Below are positions 17,423 through 26,206 of a stretch of 26,237 nt of DNA, piece after piece (the first letter of the stretch is position 1; every line of letters starts with the position of its first letter). Location: the NCBI GenBank assembly GCA_003427395.1, contig BFEA01000002.1, forward strand, positions 10,659,127-10,685,363, given 5' to 3'. The stretch comes from Chara braunii (taxonomy: Eukaryota; Streptophyta; Charophyceae; Charales; Characeae). A program made the position numbers and the translations under genes. Below the pieces are notes generated by a model. That model did not search any database. It was not told the DNA's origin and worked only from the letters and a program-made list of their open reading frames with translations.

Positions 17423-17491
17423 GAAACGACACAAAACAAAACAACACAAAACAATTTTAGTCCCTTTAGTAACTATCCCATAACCTTTCGA

Positions 17492-17566
17492 CGCGGAGTC
17501 TTCCCATATCGACACGTATGAGACTTAGTATTAAACCACGCGAACGCAGAGTCTTCCCATATCGAC
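17492..17566. repeat. Direct repeat of a 22-bp word
   Basis: GAGTCTTCCCATATCGAC, preceded by CGCG or CGCA, occurs at 17492-17513 and 17545-17566, 53 bp apart, with one difference. The intervening sequence is not repeated. Confidence 0.85.
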
Positions 17567-18480
17567 TAGCAATGCATGAATACACAAGCAGTCGCAATGA
17601 TGGCATACTATGTAGTGCCAATAATCAAGCGGTCCCTCGTGGATATGAGTACCGCTTATGACACTCAAGTGCCAGTCTCGAAGTATCGTGAGGGTCGAGC
17701 CCTTCGCGATATTGTACGGCTGACAGTCGTTCGGCCCCCACGACACCTTAGGCTGAGTGTCTCGATGGGTAGGGCAAATAGGCTCTGCGTGAGGGGTGAT
17801 CCCTTCCGCGCGAAGTCTAGGACTTAGGATGTCTTGGACAAGAACCTCGAATCCAGGCCCAGGACCAACGTCTGACCAAGAAACTTTAAGAAGCAAAAAC
17901 GGTAAAAGAGGGGAGTCTCCTTTCCTCTCTCAATCTCAGCCCCAATTAAACCCTTAAGCGTGGGCACTATAGGCCACGCAAACACTCAAGTATAGGTATG
18001 TACATATATAAATGAAGGTTATTTAAAATAGGACGATCACTTCTCACAATCACAATGGGGCTCCTCTCACCCATATGCATGTATGTAATCGCAAATATAG
18101 TCAAATCCAAAGTCCGAACCACAAACATACCTGCAATCACATCAAGGAATCAACCAAAAGTCTGCACACTACATGGGGTCAACTTCAACCCTTCTCTATA
18201 CTCATACCCCTTGCTTTAGCTATGCAAGCCCCAACCTTTGTTCAACCTTCCAAAATAAATACTCAGAACCTTTGTTAAATTGTCATTCAATAAAAGTCCG
18301 GGTGAAAACCTTAATAAAACAATAAAAACCACCAAGGCTAAAACCTTTTAGATTGGGTAACGAGAATGGATTGGAGTTGAGTCGTAGACCGACGAATCGG
18401 CAACCGACCTGTTATCAGTGATAACAGATGACGATCCTCGTGGGATCAAGTTGGATCTATCCCGATTCATGAATTAAGCG
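17567..18480. other. Noncoding stretch with consecutive hairpins; no gene
   Basis: Several adjacent stem-loops with different stems lie at 17627-17761. These are AAGCGGT/ACCGCTT (17627-17633 with 17651-17657), AGTATCG/CGATATT (17682-17688 with 17707-17713, one G-U) and GACAC/GTGTC (17742-17746 with 17757-17761). A perfect palindrome, CTGTTATCAGTGATAACAG, occupies 18409-18427. From 17900 to 18360 I see no feature. Open frames lack domains. Confidence 0.6.
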
Positions 18481-18492
18481 ATCGAGAGGACC

Positions 18493-18634
18493 TGTAACAC
18501 CAGACATACCAATCCCCAAGTTGAATATCAGTCTATGGGGAATAAGTCTCCATAACACATCCTTACTCAATGTTATTTGCCAACTAAGTTTAAATCTACC
18601 CCTAAGTCAGTGTCCAAAGGAAAGGTAGACCTTT
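18493..18634 (+). other. Possible LTR start (TGTAACACC)
   Basis: TGTAACACC at 18493 resembles a common plant LTR terminus and stands at the head of the noncoding repeat array. No matching second copy or terminal CA end is in the window, so this is only a suggestion. Confidence 0.2.
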
Positions 18635-19260
18635 GGCAGAATCTCCCCCATACAGAGTAGATTAACAGTATCACCACCTGTCAAAATATAATTTATCTCC
18701 TCTAAATTAAGAAAATTTCGGCAGCGCTTCCCGTAGGAAAAGTGCCTTTTTCAGAATTTATACGAGCTTAAATATAAAAACTGAAACAATATTTAACTTT
18801 GAAAAGTCAAATTTTGTCTGACTCCTTGAATCAGTAAAAATTTGGGCAGCAACTCCTTTAGAAAAGTAGACGCAGATTTATACTAAGTCAGATAAGAACT
18901 CAAAGTAAGACTCGAGTTCTGCCAAGACAAAATTTAACTAACTCCTTAGATTTGTAAAAAAATCGGCAGCGCTTCCCGTAAAGAAAGTAACTTTTCAAAA
19001 TTTATACAAAGCTAATTCTAAAACTTCCAAAAGTTCAACACTCCCTTTAGAAAAGAAGACTGTCCAAATTTTTACTAAGTCATATATAAAATTTAGACAA
19101 GCTGAACTTTGAAAAGTCAAAATCTTACTAACTCCTTGGTTGTGTAGAAATTTAGTCATCGCTTCCCGTAGAGAAAGTGGCTTACCAAGATTTATACAAG
19201 ATCGACTATAACAAAAGATCTTAGAAAATGCAGAAATTGACCTAAGCAAAATGAACTTAG
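18635..19260. repeat. Degenerate tandem array with GGCAG...TCCC core
   Basis: Six related units have cores at 18635 (GGCAGAATCTCCCCCA), 18720 and 18965 (GGCAGCGCTTCCCGTA), 18845 (GGCAGCAACTCCTTTA), about 19037 (CAACACTCCCTTTAG) and 19155 (CATCGCTTCCCGTA). Flanks are also shared: CTAACTCCTTGG-type words before the core, AGAAAAGT after it, and AATTTATACAAGCT or TTTACTAAGTCA further on. Two unit types (CGCTTCCCGTA and CTCCTTTAG) alternate. Spacing varies from about 70 to 125 bp. I read it as noncoding, and an LTR or 3' region of a plant retrotransposon is a reasonable host. Confidence 0.8.
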
Positions 19261-19492
19261 CTCAGAAAATGCAGGAATTGGAACTAACTCCTATAACTTT
19301 AGCACGTGGCGAGCGTCTAAAACAACTACCTATCAAACTGAAACTCAGACTAAGTAGTGATCTCACACAACTACATGCAAAGCCAAGCCACAATGGTAAA
19401 TACTCTCACCAACCCAAAGGTTAACATTGTCAAATAATAGTTTGTAATCTTTCAATGATTTATCCCTTATACCCAACTTACATAAGGCGTAA
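19261..19492. other. Noncoding AT-rich spacer
   Basis: No gene or clear element is seen between the tandem array and the hairpin family. Confidence 0.5.
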
Positions 19493-20188
19493 AGCTAGAC
19501 CATCCAATCTTATGGAAACCTGTCTAGCTCAGCCATTGAATATACACAAACATAGGGCACTACAACTTTTCTCTTCCTTGGGCATATGACTAGGTTGTCA
19601 AGCCTAATCGCCCTAAACTGTTTAAGTATCTAAGTTATATATAACTGTTTGCATGTAGTCTTTTAAGGTAACGTATGACTGAACCAATCATCTTAGATCA
19701 AGGTTCAACATGGCCCTTCTTACCACAAGTTTATTCTTAATTCATACTCTCTTCAGGTAATGATAAGCTGTAGTCAGACCATCAAATCTTATGGAAAAAT
19801 GTCTGACTAGCCTGTTCATAAGTAAAGTAGTATGAAAATTATAAGCAAATTTATCCCTTTGGTTCCGGCATGTGCGTGGCTCCAGGCCAGACCACCCAAT
19901 CTTATGGGAACCTGTCCAGAATAAAATAAGAGAGAGTCAAGGCCATCCAATCTTATGGAACATGCCTAACTCTCTTTCATAAACTAAAAAGCAACCCAAA
20001 GAAACAAAGCAACCAAGCCATTCAATCTTATGAAAAAATGTTTGGTCCCTGAAAGTCAAACACAAGCAGTCCTCGCAAGTCAAAGCAACTTGACCACCCA
20101 ATCTTATGGGAACCTGTCTTCTGGTCCTTCAGGCAATCACAAATAAACATAGAATTGGGCCCTCCAATCGTATGGAGACTCTCCCAGC
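19493..20188. repeat. Family of seven hairpins with constant core and variable complementary flanks
   Basis: A core of about 21 bases built around CCATCCAATCTTATGG recurs at about 19501, 19780, 19893, 19944, 20019, 20095 and 20161. The flanks of several copies pair but are unrelated to each other: AGCTAGAC/GTCTAGCT (19493-19500 with 19522-19529), TAGTCAGAC/GTCTGACTA (19771-19779 with 19801-19809), AGAGAGT..AGGC/GCCT.ACTCTCT (19931-19975), ACCAAGC/GTTTGGT (20012-20018 with 20040-20046) and TTGGG/CCCAG near 20155-20187. The copies at 19893 and 20095 keep only GAC/GTC. The core can itself pair CCAT with ATGG. Spacing between copies is irregular (about 50-280 bp). Confidence 0.8.
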
Positions 20189-20930
20189 CTTTGGTTGACC
20201 CAGTCAAACACAAGCAATACAACCTTCCTCCCACCTTTCTCCCAGAGGCAACCCTTTTTCACAATCTTCTTTCTGTCAAACAACAAATCTGAAAGTGAAA
20301 TTGCACAAACATTCCTTTATTAAGTCTGGTTTGTGTTATGAAAGTCAAACATAAAGTCAAAGTAGGGATGCAGGCAGTATACTTAGTCAAACCGTAAAAG
20401 GAAGTACAGTTAGGGGATGTAACTGGGTTTATAGAGGGAAAGCAATGGTTACCTCTCAGTTCCCTACCTCCAGAACTCCTCCTGAGTCCCGACAGAGATC
20501 TCGCAATCGGTGGGCTGACTCCCCACAAAGTCTTGTTGCGGTCCTACCAGTTGCAATCCCGCCTGCCGCCTTCCTCTCTAGCCAGGATTAGACTTAGAGT
20601 AAGAAGGGCAAAATGAGGGGTTTCAAACTCTCGAGATACAGGAAGGATACAGACTCAACTCGTAGGAGAGGGTCTTGATACTTTCAGTCGCCTGAGGGCC
20701 CCGCAATGATGGCCAAAACGCGAAGTCAAACTGTCAACCGCTAACCTCTCTTACGACCCTTCGAGTCGTAGCAAAGATCCTTATCAACGAGCTCAGTTCT
20801 TCCTCTACTCATAACCCAAAGTAGGTTAGTTACAACTTTAACACACGAGTCGTGGGCCAAAACACAGCCTCCTCCCTCTGTGACCCACTCCTTGCTTCAC
20901 CACTCCAATGGAAACCAGGAGCACATTGTC
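20189..20930. other. Noncoding stretch, no gene
   Basis: No coding region is supported. TACGAC and GTCGTA form a perfect 6-bp hairpin at about 20752-20770. GTCAAA words recur through 20050-20400. A minus-strand frame at 20259-20528 has no domain. Confidence 0.5.
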
Positions 20931-21230
20931 AGTAGATGAGCCTGCAGTTTCGTGGCCCGCCTCCAACTTCTCCTGTCAACAACGAACAACGTGCCAACCT
21001 GCAGGCAAGTCTGTTATTTCCTATGGCTAGCTTCCCTTTACTTTATTTCATTGGCAGCACAACATACGTCTAGTCAGTGAGCCTTCAATCCGTGGCTCAC
21101 TACTTCAACATGGCAAGAATGAACAGTGCATTGGTCAACAAACATATCTTCGCGCCCTGCGGCTGTCTCCCGTTGCTGACTCGGCCGCTCAAGATGGTTA
21201 ATACACCAGCCAACGGTAAGGTCTCAACAC
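20931..21230. repeat. Degenerate direct repeats (CGTGGCCC/CGTGGCTC type)
   Basis: GATGAGCCTGCAGTTTCGTGG at about 20936 and a CAGTGAGCCTTCAATCCGTGG-type segment at about 21074 are related, each followed by (C)TC.CT.CTTCAAC-like sequence, a spacing of about 135 bp. A weaker third version may lie near 20848. No gene. Confidence 0.4.
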
Positions 21231-21784
21231 TCACAGTTTTGCCTTAGCTACTTTGATCGATATAGCGGGGGGGGTGCCGTAGTCAACCGTTAAGTCTGTC
21301 ACCTTGATCTGTTCGTCTGTTGCTTCTTCGCTTAGTAGGATGCCAACATGCCTGCCCACAAAGAACCTCCAGCTCGCAGCCCGTCTGTGGTCTCTTCGTT
21401 CAACAGGGGATGTAACGCACTGGCGAGCCGGTAAACCTTCCAGCCCGGCGGCTCGCCTTCTTGCTGCTTCGTTTAATGAGGTGAGCGGTGCACCTTTTAA
21501 TAGGTAAGTTACCAACCCTGCGACTGGCCTTACCCTCTCCCATCAATAGGATGAGCCAACCCGAATGAATCTGTGTACAAGTCGACGGTAAGTTCTCTAT
21601 CTTTGTTGTTCACTGCTGCCCCCTCGCTCAGCCCCCTTTTATCCGATTTTGCATCCTTCCCACTAATCTCAACTTTTGATGCCGCAGTTAGATCCGCCTT
21701 GTCCAATAAGCCTTGAATCCTTATCTTCCCTGGTGTGATCTCGTTAGAAATTGAACGAGCTATATGATCTTTACTCCTATTCAA
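21231..21784 (-). other. Two diverged direct copies with open minus frames; no known domain
   Basis: The plus-strand segment 21285-21335 (TTAAGTCTGTC ... TCGTCTGTTGCTTCTTCGCTTAG) resembles 21588-21632 (GGTAAGTTCTC ... CACTGCTGCCCCCTCGCTCAG). On the minus strand, frames 21515-21231 and 21784-21530 carry related fragments (LLSEEATDEQ..VTDLTVDYGT versus GLSEGAAVNN..ELTVDLYTDS). This may be a decayed repeated coding region such as a retroelement gag, but no motif confirms it. Confidence 0.3.
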
Positions 21785-21839
21785 TCTCTCCTTTCGCTAT
21801 CACCTAGCGTAACCTCCTTTCTTCATAGCTCCTAATCCA

Positions 21840-22260
21840 CTAACTTATCGCTGGAATTAGTGCCAGATTCGGATTCGCCCGACCTCGAACTACCTTTTTG
21901 ACAACTTTCCCCGCTCAATTCTATCGAGAACTACGCGAAAATACCGACTCCCCGCTTTTTCCATATCTTGTTTTTTTGTCACGTCGACACCTCTGCGTAG
22001 TCTGTGTTTGCTCCTAGCTCTAATTCTACTATTTTTTTCCTAAAACTAACCCCAGATTCGTGGTCCCCCGAGCCAAAAAGAAACCCTGTCCACTATCTCA
22101 CTTCCCTCACCTTCACTCAGAAATGAGTGGTTACAAGTTTCTTACTGCATTCAACCCCTGCCCGTCTTCAGCATCGCTCCCTCCGCGCACCTCGTTTCTC
22201 TGTTAACTCCTACTTCACTAACTTACTCCTAAAAATGACCTCGGATTTGAGGTCGCCCAC
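21840..22260. repeat. Degenerate tandem repeat of about 190 bp
   Basis: Three related segments near 21851, 22037 and 22228 share a pattern of (T)CCTAAAA..A.CC..GATTCG..GTC.CCC, preceded by an ACTAACTTA/CTCTAATTC-type stretch. Spacings are about 186 and 191 bp. In minus-strand translation they give related short peptides of the type SG..ESG.....K.V, broken by stops. It may be a decayed coding repeat or a satellite. Confidence 0.4.
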
Positions 22261-23772
22261 CTTCAAAACCCCCAAATCGCTTCTCTCCTTAGTTAGATCC
22301 ATTCACAAATGGGTGAGATATGCTCGTTCTTCTTCACCTCGCCATATCTGTCTTCACCATCCGTCCTTCCTTCATCCCCGACTGTACCTGGCGCGCTTTC
22401 ACATCCTGATCCAGCTTCTTCTTACTAGTCTTGTCCTCTTCTTCGTCCTTCACCCCGCACCCGGCGGCCTGCCCGATTATTTCCAACGCCTGAGGAAAAA
22501 CTGTGAGGGAATCGACTACATGGGCGGTCCGAAATGGTCTCTAACTCTTACCGACGGACGATTTGCACAACAGTATAGCTGCTAGCCTCCGCCACATCGG
22601 CCCCCCCCCGCTCTGCTTAAACAAAGTTCACCACCGCCCCGGGCCCCCAAGAGGCAAGTTCCCGCACAGACAAACGATCGCAGAATAGAGCCTAAGATTA
22701 GGCCTAGATGCCTTGGGCCCGGTGCAGCTATCAGTGGTAGTAGAAACTAGGCACGGAGACGGATTCCCTACGAATTGTTGCAGCCATTGTCTCCTTTTAG
22801 TGCCCCGGACCGCTCGCTCCTATGTGCGTAGGCATAGTCTTCCTTCCTTTGGGTCCCAACAGGCATGTTTACACACCGACTTCTCACGACAAGCTGCGGT
22901 TGGTGGAGCATGCGCATGCAACCACCCTTGCCGCCCTTTGGCTGCAGCCCCGCAGGCTCAATCCGAAGCTATCAGCGCTTTCCAAGTGGGAAATGAGGGA
23001 AGTCACAACCATGGATACGCAGGAACCCAGCCGGCACGCCTAGGAGGTGCGTACTCAAGGTCCTCGACTGTTGTGATGGCCCCTTAGTCCGACGTCACGT
23101 CCGATTCAAAGAACGCCGGAACATTAAAATAGATAATACAATAATAATATATTAATTATTAGCAAACCACGCGGCGGGGGGGAGGAAGGGAAAAAAAGTG
23201 AATACTAATACCGCCCTCGGTCCCGCCGAGCTTCCCTACAAATAACAAAAACCATGGGGATAGCCCTGTTGGGGCCCCAACCCCTAGACTCCTGCTTGCC
23301 ACTTTAATACTCCTGCACTACCGCCGCTCGATTCGGGCCCTTGAATTTCTTTGATGAAAATCCGATGCTGAAACCAATAGTGCTAGGCCCAAGGCTGGGT
23401 CTAGTATTGACGAGCACCCAAATAAGCGGATATTGGGTGACGCGTGGATCTACTAAAATGTTTCAAAATCACATTGTTGTTGATGCCGCCCTCCACACGT
23501 ACGCACAAGTCACAGCCAAATGTTCCAATCATCAAACAACCTTTTTAATCCTAGTTTAATCAAAGCTAAAAAAAAATTGACCGGCAACCGCGGCGGTTCT
23601 TCCATCATCAACAAGAGAAGAGATCACTCGCGCCTTAAGTCTGCGCGCCCACACACTCTCTACTCTAGTCAACTGTCCAGTCAACGTAAACTATAGACAC
23701 AGGCGCGCCTCGCGCAGTATACTTAAACTTTAAACCAAACTTATTTTATGTCGCTTGCAAGAACCAAGGCGG
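22261..23772. other. Gene-free stretch
   Basis: I see no supported gene. Open frames such as 22127-22585 (152 codons) and 22713-23087 (124 codons) on the plus strand have no domain, signal or convincing composition. An AT-only stretch lies at about 23128-23160, and a C/G homopolymer-rich stretch at about 23172-23190. Confidence 0.5.
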
Positions 23773-23790
23773 ATACCCTTGTAAGGGTAT
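23773..23790. repeat. Perfect 8-bp palindromic hairpin
   Basis: ATACCCTT and AAGGGTAT are perfect reverse complements with two bases between. It lies in the region downstream of the minus-strand chromovirus coding end, where an LTR would be expected. No function is evident. Confidence 0.7.
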
Positions 23791-23997
23791 TCGCGTCGAC
23801 AACACGGCCACATAGAGAACTTGGACAAGAGAGAAGGATGTGGTGGAGGACAAATGGGAGAACGGGGCCAGGCGGAGGCAAGAGCGGACCAGACAGGTGG
23901 GGATTTAAGAGGCAAGGGCTTCATTGGGTACAAGTGTGTGTGTAGGAATGCGGGGTTTTGGCGGGGTCACGGCGGAGTTTATGCAAGGGTTTAGGGT

Positions 23998-24417
23998 TTA
24001 AGTTATATTATGTATCTGGGATATAGGGTGAGCACGATCATAGGCGCGAACAAGTTTCATAGCATTCTTAAGGTTAGGAAGAGGTTCCTAAGTGGATTCT
24101 TCGTGAGGGTATCCAGTCCATTTAACTTTGTATTATGTGATTGGTTCAGGGTGGTAAGATACCTGAGTAGTTCTTCGTCCTACGATGGCTTCGACGACGA
24201 ATTCAGGGCCTGTGGGTAGTATGATTGGTGGGGGTCTAGGGTATGGGCGGTCAGCGAATTGGGGTGGGGATTCATGGTATTCGTTTAGGTATTCTACGTG
24301 GAAGACATGGTGGACACGACTCATGTCAAGACGGAGTTGGAGCTTGTAATTGACGGGGGAGGTTTGTTCAATGATGGGGAAGGGTCTGAGCCACTTGTTC
24401 GAGAGTTTTTTGGACAA
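23998..24417 (-). pseudogene. Integrase GPY/F module and chromodomain of a chromovirus
   Basis: KLSNKWLRPFPIIEQ and RVHHVFHVEYLNEY give the integrase GPF module. After a Pro-rich linker (PYPRPPPIILP) comes FVVEAIVGRR, the start of a chromodomain, then a TAA at 24133-24135. The same frame continues past it with YKVKWTGYPHEEST, a TAG exactly where chromodomains carry the Trp before EP, and PLPNLKNAMKLVRAYD, ending at 23998. The chromodomain is thus intact apart from two nonsense codons, both explicable by C-to-T or G-to-A changes. Chromodomains steer integration toward marked chromatin. Confidence 0.9.
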
Positions 24418-25053
24418 GCCGTGTTCGGGTGCAAAGCGTTTGGCGAAGAGCCAAACTTGTCCCCTGCTTTGAATGACAGGTCACGCCTGTGCTTGTTAGT
24501 CTTGTTTGCTTGTTGTTCTTGTGTTCTTTCAAGGGCTTCGGTTGCTTCTCTGAGAAGTTGATTCATTGTTGCTACCCATTCATTGAGGGAAGGGCAGGGC
24601 GTGGAGGGGTTGAGTTGCGAGGGGAGTAGGAAGCCGGAGGGCAAGCGCGGATGGTAGCCAGGGTCGAGGTAGAAGTCATGCCAGTGGAAGGACAGACAAC
24701 ATTGTTGTAGGCGATCTCGGCGGCGGTGAGTATCTCAATCGTGTTGATGTGGATGACAATACTTCCTCAGGATTCATTGGAGAGTATCGTTCATCTTCTC
24801 GGTTTGTCCATCGGTTTGCGGGTGGAATGCAGTGCTATACCTGAGTGTGGTTCTAAAGAGGTGTTTCAAGAATTGTGAAAGGAAGCAAGGATCACGGTCG
24901 CTGATGATGTTCTCGGGGGGACCGTGATGGCGTGCGACATGGTCAAAGAAGAGAATGGCGACGTCCTTGGCGCTGTGTGATGTGGTGCAAGGGATGAAGT
25001 GGGCGCGTTTAGGCGTTGTGTGATGTGGTGCAAGGGATGAAGTGGGCGCGTTT
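24321..25053 (-). pseudogene. Chromovirus integrase core, truncated and frameshifted
   Basis: From about 25068 the minus strand reads LTKRAHFIPCTTSH, then the same peptide again because of a 43-bp tandem duplication. It continues with KDVAILFFDHVARHHGPPE, IISDRDPCFLSQF (second catalytic Asp, near 24895) and FHPQTDGQTEKMN (catalytic Glu). The N-terminal zinc finger and first Asp are lost in the deletion joining gag to integrase. A stop follows DTLQ near 24765. The signal then reappears as LERTQEQQANKTNKHRRDLSF in 24644-24321 and shifts frame near 24440 into the C-terminal module. Confidence 0.9.
24974..25053. repeat. 43-bp tandem duplication inside integrase
   Basis: TGTGTGATGTGGTGCAAGGG begins at 24974 and again at 25017. 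The repeated unit is 43 bp with the second copy truncated at about 25053. Because 43 is not a multiple of three, it causes a frameshift in the integrase coding frame. Confidence 0.95.
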
Positions 25054-25055
25054 AG

Positions 25056-25303
25056 TCAGGCGGCAAACAATGACGTAGATGAGAAGGTGAGAGAGGATGG
25101 ATTTGGAAGGAGGGTTGCGGAACATGTGTCGGTGAGGGGGGCGTCAGGCGACGAGGGTTGTGACGCCTGGGGGTCGTCCGGTGGGATGTGCGGCACCGGA
25201 GAGGGGGGAGGCAGACGTATTGTCGGTGCCAAATGGGCCACCGATGGAATGGCTGATAGTCGTCGATGCCAGGACGGGTGCGTGGTGACCATGGGGACAG
25301 TGT
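25056..25303 (-). pseudogene. Pro/Ser-rich gag-protease linker up to the deletion junction
   Basis: The minus strand encodes a Pro/Ser/Thr-rich segment (PPSPVPHIPPDDPQ, then SSPDAPLTDTCSATL) after the gag stop, in a different frame from gag. It ends at FAA with a stop, about 15 bp from where integrase sequence begins. Protease, RT, RNase H and the integrase N-terminus are all missing. The junction lies at about 25055-25070. Confidence 0.6.
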
Positions 25304-26206
25304 TCAAGTGGAGGAGGGCCTGGGAGTGGCGGATGCGGAAGTAGCGGGTTGGGGGGTTGCAGGATGGCGTGTGAATTGTCTAGCAAGTGGACAGTTGGTT
25401 TGCTGGTGGCCTATTTGTCGGCACCGGAAGCATTCACCTTTTGCCTGAAGGTGGGCTCTTTCCTCGGGTACGAGTTTCTTGAGGCGGCCCGGGAGGGTGG
25501 TCGGGGGAGGGCGGCTAGAGCGTTCTCTCTTTTCCATTCGCATGAGGTGAATGTCGGAGAGTTCATAAGAGGAGAGTGATGTGGTGTCTAGGGAATCGGT
25601 GAGGATGTCGGGGTTGGGGGCAGAGAATTCGTCAGAGGAGGCAGAGAGAGAGATTTCGTCAGTGATGTTATGAAAGAATCGTGGGCGGGGTGGGGCGGAT
25701 GTAAGTGCGTCCTTGTACGGGGTGAGGAATTTGTTGAGGTGAATGGCGTGGTTGAGGAGATCGGAGAGGGACATTGGGGGGTCCTGAACGAGGGAGTCGG
25801 CTAGGTCCTTGCGGCATCCCCGTTTGAAGCGGGAGATGAATGCGGCATCGCTGACGTGGTCAAGGGGGATGTGTTGCCGCAACGCACGAACGTATTGGAC
25901 AAAGCGATCGGTCAGGCCGTTCTATCGAGGACGATAGAGTTGCTCAAAGTAGTTATCGATCGTCTTTTGTGGTCGGAATGTGCAGGTGATGAGATTGGCC
26001 CACTGAAGAAAGGAATGGGGTTCCTTGTTTGCGTGTTGGCAGTTAGCTCGTTCGGTGTACCACTGAAGAAAGGAATGTGGTCGGAATGTGCAGGTGGTGA
26101 CGACCTGGATGGCGGGGGTGTGACTTTCAATGGTGGTCACGCGAGCAGAGATGGTGGAAACGGATGTTTTTATGTCATCCATGGATGACTGGAGAGATGT
26201 CATCAT
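25304..26206 (-). pseudogene. gag of the chromovirus, one nonsense codon
   Basis: Two minus-strand frames, 26206-25922 and 25882-25304, are in the same register, separated by a TAG at 25922-25924 and 39 further in-frame bases. The N-terminal part has a heptad-like helix (MDDIKTSVSTISARVTTIES). The capsid region includes DNYFEQLY and DRFVQYVRA, then AAFISRFKRGCRKDL and LSDLLNHAIHLNKFL, as in Ty3/gypsy capsids. Near the C-terminus is a CCHC knuckle, CFRCRQIGHQQTNC. The upstream part contains a scrambled duplication at 25970-26098. Length (about 300 codons) is plausible for gag. The true start may lie beyond the window edge. Confidence 0.85.
25970..26098. repeat. Scrambled short duplication in gag
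   Basis: Two words occur twice in swapped order: GGTCGGAATGTGCAGGTG at about 25971 and 26079, and CCACTGAAGAAAGGAATG at about 25999 and 26061. The arrangement is A-B-spacer-B-A. In the gag frame this yields CTFRP and HSFLQW each twice. It looks like a replication or repair product within the pseudogene. Confidence 0.9.

Noticed and set aside
19493-20188. CRISPR-like reading of the seven repeated cores
   Set aside because: Spacing is irregular (50-280 bp), the setting is clearly eukaryotic and no cas gene is present.
22127-22585. 152-codon plus-strand frame
   Set aside because: It lacks any domain, overlaps degenerate tandem repeat units at its start and has no support from composition.
23985-24003. 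Telomere-like TTTAGGG repeat
   Set aside because: Only about two units (GGGTTTAGGGTTTA) are present, within the sequence just beyond the chromodomain end. This is too short for a telomeric or interstitial telomeric array.
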